Source: Corbicula japonica (Eukaryota > Mollusca > Bivalvia > Venerida > Cyrenidae). From it: 64,000 bases of DNA. A program made the position numbers and the translations under genes. This document shows positions 56,152 to 64,000 of this stretch, piece by piece; positions within the stretch are counted from its first letter, which is position 1, and each line of letters opens with the position of its first letter. Below the pieces are notes generated by a model. It did not search any database, was not told where the DNA came from, and saw only the letters and a list, made by a program, of their open reading frames with translations. The stretch covers positions 248,001 through 312,000 of the forward strand of contig JAZAYU010000262.1 in NCBI GenBank assembly GCA_038501625.1. The letters are read 5' to 3'.

Positions 56152-57344
56152 CTGCAAATATCAGAATAATATCATATATACAATGCATGATCATTATTTT
56201 TAGCAGCCACTTGATTAATGATATAATAAATAATTAAGGTCTTGAATCTTCAAAAATGAAACCTTGAAACTAAATTCAACGTTTTAAACTATAAAGAACA
56301 AAGTACTTTCGACAAATAAGTATATAAACCCTATTTTGATAACTAAATGTACTAAGAAGGTAGATATTGTGTTATTACACGATCTGCAGTGACTTTCTGT
56401 AACATATTGTACGTTTTATTCAGAATGAAGATTTTGCTAAACAGAAATTTAATAAAAGAAAGTTGACATGACATCCGAAAATCATCATTAATTTTACTGT
56501 CTCGAAAAAAGAATACAATTATTGTTTATTTGTGTATTTCCAGGTACAAGTATTCACTAATTTAAAAGGTAAAGTTGTAGTTCCGCTTACAATAAAGATT
56601 TTACAACAAAAACTCATCGAAGTGAGTATTACAAAAAACTCATCGAAGTGAGCTTTATTCACTTTTAGCCGTTAAATTTATTAAATGGTTTCTTCTTATT
56701 AACGATTTAATCCTGTTTTAAAAAACGGATGTGTGTACTAGATACCCTACCTTCTAAAAATGTAATGATTTTATTCTAAATGTTACTATCACAAAATAGT
56801 TTATGCGTTTTCTTAGTACATTGTATTAACACTTATCATCAAATAGTGCATTCTTATTCTGTTTCTTATTCTTAATAAATTATCAACTAGTCCTAATAAT
56901 CATTCTGAAACTATATTCGTTTTTCTTAAATGCACAAGTTTTAATTCAAAACTCAGTTTTGTGTATGCAAAAACTATTAAATTAAAATTAATAAATATTT
57001 TTGACTTTAAGAATAGAAGATTCGTTTTCACAACGTTATTCACATATTTAACATGTTTAGTATTAATAATAAATACTTGTGACTGACGCTTGAAGAATCA
57101 GTATGTTATTCAATAATTGGAAAAGAAAATCGATAAAGCATGAAATTAAACCAGCTATTTATTACTTATACTAGCTTGGTTTGCACTGCAAGTAGACCAT
57201 ATTCGGTAAAAGTATCATATTTCTGAAAGGTATAGCGAATATCGTAAAATGTCTATCATACATCGGCTGTCGTGCGTGTATTGTCTATCGAATGTATCGT
57301 TAATAACCTTACAGAAGAAAGACTTAAATCAAGTGGTTTTTACG
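56152..57344. other. AT-rich, probable intron or upstream region of the IFI44-like gene
   Basis: Searched by eye on the minus strand for a GxxxxGKS-type P-loop exon; none seen. A ~27-bp unit containing ACTCATCGAAGTGAG is directly repeated at 56607-56655. Confidence 0.4.
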
Positions 57345-57964
57345 ATAACGGTTCTATCGTTCCTATCTGCCCCCACTCTGAAAAAGGGGAAAGGGGGAAG
57401 GCCTATAGGGTTGTCCTTGTTCTACCGTCTATCCGTCTATTCGCCCGTCACTCTTTTCGTCCGTCCGAAACTTGAATCACCCGTAACTCAAAAATATTTG
57501 AGCCACGTCATAAAACTATTTCACAGGTATGTTGACGATCATGTGTAGTTAGGCACCTGGCGTTTTGTTTCAGGCCCCTTATGCATTTCAAAATAAAGAA
57601 TTGAGAATGTAATATTTTGTCGCGTGTCAAAAGGTTTAACAGCCAGAGCCATGAAACTTTACAGCATTGTTGATCATCATGTGTAGCTGTTCACCTGGGA
57701 TTTTGTTTCTGGTCTCGCCCATTATGAACAGAGTTATGGCCCCTTATGCAATTCAGTATAATTTATTTACCATGTTATCTCGTGGCGAGTTATGATTCCT
57801 TAATATGCGATCCAATAATATGCATTTATAGTCCGATTTTACGCGTTGAGCCGTGAATGCACTTTTGTATTTATAGATTTTTGGAATATTCCACAAAATA
57901 GGGAAGTTAGTTTTTCCTATCATATCTTATAATATTGAAATTGCAAGGCAGTAACAAAAGGTTT

Positions 57965-58038
57965 CATAGCCGTGGCAGTAACGCTTCTGATTTCTGATAA
58001 TGTGTCATAATGGTTGTGAGTTCGAATCCTGTGAGCGG
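57965..58038 (+). mobile_element. tRNA-like SINE head
   Basis: TAGCCGTGGCAGTAACGC (A-box-like) and GAGTTCGAATCCTGTGAGCGG (B box) at tRNA spacing, followed by a T-rich tail. Not foldable as a tRNA. Confidence 0.5.
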
Positions 58039-58496
58039 TTCTTATTTTTAATGTCATTCTTTTCATTACAGATATGTAGACACCGACAAAAATGCCATTA
58101 AACCGTGCAAATATCGAGTAAGCTTTCATCAAGTTGATCAGATGTCGCGACCGAAGCTTACTCAAAATATAGTTTTCGAACGAAGCCAATTCATTGTACA
58201 AAATGGTTTTGAAATGAAGAGAATGTTATGAAGGTTCCATAAACTACAATTGTTTACAATAAAGTCAGGATTCACAACTGTCAGCGCCCCTTTGAGGCAG
58301 CGGTGAAAGGGGGACGGCAAGCTGCTCAACAAAAATATATTTAAATAAAAGAACAGGATCTAAATTAAAGGGCTTTGCAAAAAATAATGAAAAGCCAACA
58401 ATTAATAATATCACGCAAACTAATTTAATATTTATTAAAGCCAACAATTAACTAAATAATATTTAAAAAAGTAAATGAAATAAAAAGTTACTATAA

Positions 58497-58567
58497 TTGG
58501 ATTCGAACTTGCAATGTTTTGCATCATAGCTCGAGATCCTTATCCACTGAGCTATTTCGCCGTGACT
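58497..58567 (-). mobile_element. tRNA-like SINE head or tRNA pseudogene (minus)
   Basis: On the minus strand GGCGAAATAGCTCAGTGGAT (A box) and GCAAGTTCGAATCC (B box) are present with tRNA spacing, followed by AT-rich sequence. The A and B boxes are almost canonical, but the acceptor ends do not pair. It is inverted relative to the head at 57965. Confidence 0.5.
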
Positions 58568-59015
58568 AACTGTTTGCTGCTGAACAGGTTTTAATGTCAT
58601 ATAAGTTAAGTAAATTAACGGTACCTTTGTAAATTAACGTACTTTACCTATTTAGGATTATAACAAAAGGTCACAGCTCACGGGTCAAAATCGAACTATA
58701 GCATGTCATATTGGGTCATGCATAACTCTTATAAACAGTTATAAAACTTTACACCTTTGTTAACCATTTTGTATTTAAGTACAATACAATCACCGTCATG
58801 TATATTGTGTTGCTCAAAACTCCTAACTATTTAGCCAAAATCACGAAACTTTAAAGTTTGTTTATATCAATGTGTAGCGGTATAAATAAGAAAGCGTAAG
58901 AGTGAATTATCTGTAAAGTGTGCTGTGACCACAATATTGGAGATTTTTTTACAATGACAACCGAGAGTTGGAGCATCTGTGTCCTCTGTAGACATCTCTA
59001 GTTTTCTTTTAAAAC

Positions 59016-59309
59016 TCACATCAATAGTACATTTGGTAATGGGGTTGGGTAAGGAGAAAAGGTATTACCCAACGCTATTAAGGTGAACGGTTGGGTTAAA
59101 TCAGATGCAGGGTCAGGGGTGTTTGTGGTAGACTTCTTGCACGGAAACTGTATTTCAAAATTCATACCATCACAATTTTTATGTTGAGAGATACATTAAC
59201 TTACGGGATACAAGTAAGTAACCCACATCGCCCTCATCTGTGATTTTGTTGTGGAAATGGGGAAGAATTAGAGGTATGTGCCAAACCTCGCCCATTCCAA
59301 CTGTTTATG
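59016..59309. other. Spacer between two copies of the dispersed repeat
   Basis: About 290 bp, no gene seen. Confidence 0.35.
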
Positions 59310-60092
59310 CCCCTTACACCCTGAAAGAGGAGAGGACATAAAGATTTGCCCTTGTCCGTCCGATCTTCCGTACGTCCGGAACTTGTGTCGCACATAACTC
59401 GAAAAGTATAAGAGCCACAATCATAAACCTTTACAGGTATGTTTACCATAATGTGTAGTTGTACACCTGGGGTTCAGGTTAAGGCCACACTTGTTATGAC
59501 CAGAGTAATGGCCCCTTATGAATTTGAATATAATGCATTCAACATATAATCTTAAGTCGCACGTAAGTCCAAATGTATAAGAGTCACAGTCATGATAACC
59601 ATGATGTAAGTTTTGCAGCTAGGGTTAAGTTTTGGGCCAGGCCTGTTAAGTCCAGAGTTATGGTAATAATGCATTTCATTATAATCCATTCAACATGTAA
59701 TCTTGTGTCGAATGTTAGTCCAAAAGTAAGTCTTATGGTCATAGACATGACACTTTACAGGCATCTTGACCGTCGTGTGAAGTTGTGCACCTGGGGTTTG
59801 TTTTGGTCATCGCCTGTTAAGTCTAGAGGTATTTCCCATATGAATTTCAATATAATGCATTCAACATGTTATCATGTGTCGCATGTAATTCCCAAAGTAA
59901 ACGAGTCACAATCAAAAAGCTTTACATGCATTAAGACCACCGAACTGAACTTATATTTAAAATGTTAACTGCAAATTAATATGTTTTGCCCTGAAAGTTT
60001 ATACCATGTATATTCTGTGACCACAATATTGGCTTTTTCGACAATGACAACTAAGAGTGGGGGCATATGTGTCTTATGGGCATATCTCTAGT
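59310..60092 (+). repeat. Dispersed mollusc-type repeat, copy 2, with ~170-bp tandem units
   Basis: Starts CTTACACCCTGAAAGAGGAG and a TTGTCCGTCCGATCTTCCG run. Four units follow at about 59398, 59572, 59722 and 59888. The first three carry a variant of CACCTGGGGT or its relic, and units 1-3 end AT(G/C)CATTCAACAT plus a (G/C)GT(A/G)...GTCGCA(C/T)GTAA word. The 3' end reads TGACAACTAAGAGTGGGGGC, then CATATCTCTAGTTT. The 131-residue frame at 59573 spans these units and is a by-product. Confidence 0.7.
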
Positions 60093-63000
60093 TTAAACTT
60101 TAAAGATATTTTTTATAAAAGGGAATAAAACAAATGGCGCTTACATACGTTCACAGTTAGTTATAAAAGTTGGGGTCAGGGATGTCTGGGGTGGGTATCT
60201 CCTACAATATTTATTTTTATTTTTATTTATTTATTTCTCTAAATTAAAAAAAAATCAAACTTTTTGTTGTGGATGGAACTAAGACTTCAACGTTTACACG
60301 TGTAAACGCTAACGTTTCGATTTCAGGCCGTAAATGTTTACAGAATCTCGGACCGTTTATACGAACGGTCACGTGATTGTAATGGCGGCAAAATATTTAC
60401 TAAAAATCGGCAACGATACATTTAGCAAGTATAAATTTTAGTTCCCCACTAAGTACACAATTGTACTGTAATATGTAATTTACAAAGTTGAGATATAAAA
60501 ATATTCTCGCTTTGTTTATGGGGTTATTATCAGATCGTCACTTAATCTAGTCATATCTTGCATTTACTGAACTTAACTACTTAACTTGTTTTAACTTCAT
60601 TTAAATTTATTTTCAGAGGTTTAATAAGGGTTAACTTAATTTTTAAAATGAAAAATACACAAACGCTTTCTTTATTCTTGCAAAAGTTTACCACTTTTAA
60701 AATTTCTTCTGCATCAAAATTACCCCAAGCTCAGAATGAGGTGGGGTCAAAAGTGGAAAACAATTAAATTTGCTTGTATAAAATGCAAGAATCTGCATCA
60801 GTTGAAATCCCTATATGTCGTGATCATATCGGTGAGTGTAAAAAGGCCAGATTCGGAATTTCACAGGATTCCCCTGGAAGTTTAGCGATCCGATAAGATT
60901 GCATTCAATTTGTTATTTTACAACTTACAAAGTTCAGTCACTGTGAAACTTGTCACTCTGCGATCAGGTTTGTATGACATAAACAACGTTTAAACGGCAT
61001 TGTTTCGTTTTTCATGGTTCGTGTAAACGTTAACAAAAATTTATAAACGTTGGAGCCGTAGATAGAAGAGTTGATGAAGATTATTTTAAAATGCATACAT
61101 ATGTCGTTTTGTAGTGGGGTGGTGAAATGAAGAGGGGGCGGGGAAATCCGTGTATCGCACTCCTTCAAATTATTACATAATAATAATTTGTTGGGTTTTT
61201 TTTCTTTCAAAACTGACACCAAAACGTACTCTCCAAATGGAAGAATGCAAGATTAAATTGTTAATTAATTAATCGGCTTGCTTTATTTCTGAATCTTCGA
61301 AACTCGAGCAAGCTATCGTTTTAACTACCTCTTGTCTTCAACCGTTCTTAGAAAGTAAAGTAAAGTAAAATAATATGAACTAAGGCACTGCCTCTTATAG
61401 AGATCTAGCTTTAATAATCTCGGATAATGATTTATATTAAAAAATAATTTGTTTATAACATTTGTTAGCCTACTCATGCACGATAACATTATGTGATTTT
61501 TGGAAAGAATTTAGGTCTACATCAACTTAATTCAGCTGCACAACTGGCAATCTGACTTTTACTAAACATTTGGGTTTTTAATGTGTAAACACAAAAATTA
61601 AGGCTTCTTGCTTAAATTTACAACCCAAATGTTTTCCATTACCTCAATTAATGCAATATTAAATATTGATAAATTCTTCATTGATACATGTAATTTCTAA
61701 ATATTATGTCACATTGTCGCATGTGCATGAAAATTAATATATTATTGTCTGAAAAATAAATTTTATTTTTTAAATGTTACCTTGATTACACTTGCATTTG
61801 TCACTTGCAATTGCACAAAATTGTCCCGTGCTATTCAAAACTTATATATGCATGTATATGAATAAAGTTATAATCTAGACCTAAAAAGTGCTGTTTTAAT
61901 TTACATGTACATAACATTTACACCACATTGAGACTTCAATATGTAGTGTGATACATAACCTAAATTTGGGGGCATATTTGTGCAAAGTCATCTGAAAATA
62001 TCTCCAGGAATGACAATGACATAGGAATTTTCAGTTATTAACAACAGTAATTTGAAGCTATAGACGCTGTGTGAAAAATACTTTGACAATATGGTACATA
62101 TTTGGTGACAATAAGGTACATATTTGAGCCAAGTTACTTGAATGTGCATGATAGAATTACTTATTTAAGTTGAAGAATACTTCAGCTATTGGGCCAAAGT
62201 AGATTAAATAATCTCAATCAATTAAACATAAACATTTACAATGTCATGTAGTCTGATTATCCATATGTAACACTCCTTTACAGGTCTTAGTAACTGATTT
62301 GTTACAAAATGCTTCTTTATATCTATTTTCATTACATAAATGAATTACGGTTGCCAATCAAATCATGAATTGAAACTGGTCCATTTTCTAAAAAGTATAA
62401 TAACAATGTAAAGAGATTATTGTTTGCAAAAATGAACACATCAATTAGCAATAAAAATGTCATTATTCATAACCACTTTTAGATTTCTGTCTGGTAAGTA
62501 TTTTGTAAATGTAATATATACTGGAAAATGTGAATTTCAAATTCTGAAGCTCAAGCCAGTTGGTATTTTCTTGATTTTGTATTTTTCATTGCAGAAATGT
62601 AGGCATAACTACTTTAAAATAGGTAAATTTCTCTTTAAAAAGTACCATATATTAAAAATGTAAACTTCTCTACTGTTACAATTGCTAAAACATATACATA
62701 CAAAAGAAAAAAATCATTGTTTTTATTATGAGTGCAACTTCCAGTTTTCTGTGTAAAATTCCAGCTTAAGCAGATCCAAATACAGGTATATTCAGATTTT
62801 TACATGTGTTGTAAAGTTGGACTTTTGTTACAAAATGTTACATAATTGAAGTTTATTTTAAGGTTGATGACAGAGCATTATGCAACTTAAGGGACATATA
62901 GTTCCATTATCTTTGTGAATGACAACATCACCTAATAATAAGCAAATAGCTTGTTTTGAGCACATTTTCAAAGTTTATACTCCGAAGAGTGTAATGAGAA

Positions 63001-63697
63001 TGAAAATTGTTACGACTCCATGTTAAATATGAGACACAGCAATGATATATGAGCAACACGAACTTGAATACAACATAGTGTAATAGCAAATAAAATGTAC
63101 TTCAAAAGAGAGTAGGACAATAATGAATAAGTCAACTCTTCTTTCATGCTTAGACTGGTAAAAGTACTGTAGAGAGGGTCTAATGAAATACACTCAAAAC
63201 ATGAACTTGGTTCATAAAAACTATGCGTTAGACTTCTCCGCAGTGGTTATATACGCACCATTAAAACATTCTTAAGAATCTGAACAAACAGATCTTAAAA
63301 CAAAAACACAAAAATGAACTCTGGTCTTAAATATTAGATATGAAACATAAGCAGACCCTTATAGATATTAAACCTATAAATACCTATAAATACTTAAACA
63401 ACTAGACACTTACGATACATAATCACAACCCATAGATATTCGAAATCTTTGAAAAAAAAACAACCTTTAAATAAACTCTAACTGTGTAAATAATGAAACT
63501 ATCTTACAACAATAGTACATGAATTAGCATGAATCATTAGGTAAGCAATAAAATTAGTCCTTCAGTATCATTATTTAAAACATGGTATGGAGTAGTAACT
63601 TAATACATTTAATTATTTTAGCTATTTGAATTTTGATATGGCCAAAATGAAAGATGTGCCAAAAATAAGAAGGTAATGATAAACCTTAACGCGTTTT
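60093..63697. other. AT-rich region, no gene recognised
   Basis: Contains a perfect 16-bp palindrome GTTTACACGTGTAAAC at about 60291 and related GTGTAAACGTTAAC near 61022, but no complete element. Frames at 60953 and 62457 show no domain. Part of the right end could be 3' untranslated region or intron of the gene at 63698. Confidence 0.4.
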
Positions 63698-64000
63698 CTA
63701 AAATCGCCTTTGCCTCTTACTGTATTGGTCAATGGCTTCCTCAGCTGCTCTCTTCCAATTATGTACAGCAGGTGGCAGATCCTCAGGCTCAGTCACCCGT
63801 TCCAGTGGTCCAAATAAATCGCTTCCCCCGTACTTTAGGATGGCGTCTTCCTCCAGGCGATCGAATCCACACAGGGCCATTGAAGAGTGAACACCCGTGG
63901 CAGGTATGAAGGGCATCTTCAGAAGTTTTTCGTAACGCTCTCTGGTAATGTCGGGGTCTGTATTGACTGCCACTTCCTTTGTCTTTGGAGCGGGTGCAAT
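63698..64000 (-). CDS. C-terminal coding exon, unrecognised gene, runs off window
   Basis: The minus-strand frame is open from the window edge (64000) to a TAG at 63698-63700, at least 100 residues with no internal stop. It shows clearly protein-like composition, higher G+C than the flanks and codon-like third positions. It contains DPDITRERYEKLLKMPFIPA, then SSMALCGFDRLEEDAILKYG, PLERVTEPEDLPP and HNWKRAAEEAIDQYSKRQRR. The last part is probably helical and basic. I do not recognise a family. No acceptor was seen within the window, so the exon start lies beyond it. It is likely a real host gene because of its length, composition and lack of repeat features. Confidence 0.65.
   Translation of the reverse strand: MAPAPKTKEVAVNTDPDITRERYEKLLKMPFIPATGVHSSMALCGFDRLEEDAILKYGGSDLFGPLERVTEPEDLPPAVHNWKRAAEEAIDQYSKRQRRF

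Larger units (their letters stand above)
57345..59015 (+). repeat. Dispersed mollusc-type repeat, copy 1 (interrupted)
   Basis: The left part has a G-rich AAAGGGGGAAGG start, a CCGTCTATCCGTCTATTCG pyrimidine/CG run, and then ~170-bp units containing AACTCAAAAAT...GAGCCA, ACAGGTATGTTGA, ATGTGTAG, CACCTGG and GTTATGGCCCCTTATGC. The right part ends ACAATGACAACCGAGAG then CATCTCTAGTTTT (58960-59013). Between about 57780 and 58650 the repeat is interrupted by AT-rich DNA holding two tRNA-like heads. I remember this repeat type as abundant in bivalve genomes; the class of element is unclear. Confidence 0.55.

Noticed and set aside
57249..57548. 99-residue frame upstream of the IFI44-like gene
   Set aside because: It lies on the opposite strand and its second half is the CG-rich start of the dispersed mollusc-type repeat.
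59573..59968. 131-residue frame
   Set aside because: It crosses three ~170-bp repeat units and repeats the same peptide words; a repeat by-product.
60286..61056. Possible TIR element marked by GTGTAAACG(C/T)TAAC words at both ends
   Set aside because: Similarity between the ends is short and out of register, so I could not define a bounded element.

Overview
This is a window of an AT-rich animal nuclear genome. It has spliced genes, no operons, and very dense repeats. The mix of repeats points to a lophotrochozoan, most likely a bivalve mollusc: Penelope-like elements, several LINE families, tRNA-derived SINEs ending in a 'tggctgcacattttctcaccctg'-type body, the '...cacctggggtttgttttgg...' dispersed repeat, and an IFI44-like GTPase. 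The organism call is inference from remembered repeat families, not from a search.

Host coding content is small. The one gene I can assign is the C-terminal part of an interferon-induced-protein-44-like (IFI44/IFI44L) GTPase on the minus strand at 54372-56151. It is spread over four exons with clean GT-AG introns and consistent phases. No exon carrying its P-loop was found upstream. A second minus-strand exon (63698-64000) is open to the window edge and looks genuinely coding, but I do not recognise it. A possible 5' exon with a start codon and a strong splice donor ends at 13572.

Region by region. 0.9-3.4 kb: a LINE C-terminus fragment and a decayed Penelope-like element (PLE). 6.5-10.1 kb: a 3.6-kb non-coding element with ~100-bp terminal inverted repeats (TIRs) and dispersed ATGTTAC motifs. 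14.3-17.5 kb: a 5'-truncated Ty3-type LTR retrotransposon pol on the minus strand. 18.8-19.6 kb: a SINE cluster. 20.1-21.1 kb: a CR1-like LINE end. 21-29.4 kb: mariner remnants, hairpin MITEs, another PLE end and a GC-rich foldback element. 31-33 kb: MITEs. 34.1-36.6 kb: two adjacent tandem arrays, the 57-bp one split by a LINE. 38-41 kb: tandem duplications, a MITE, and a Tc1-like MITE carrying 22-bp minisatellites. 41.3-47.3 kb: a ~50-bp satellite split by a ~3-kb LINE. 47.4-53.3 kb: more PLE pieces, one with two other elements nested in it. 54.4-56.2 kb: the IFI44-like gene. 57.3-60.1 kb: two copies of a dispersed mollusc-type repeat with internal ~170-bp units. 60-63.7 kb: AT-rich sequence without recognisable genes.

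The genes do not form a pathway. The biology here is transposon layering: elements inserted in satellites, and elements inserted in elements, which gives a readable relative chronology.
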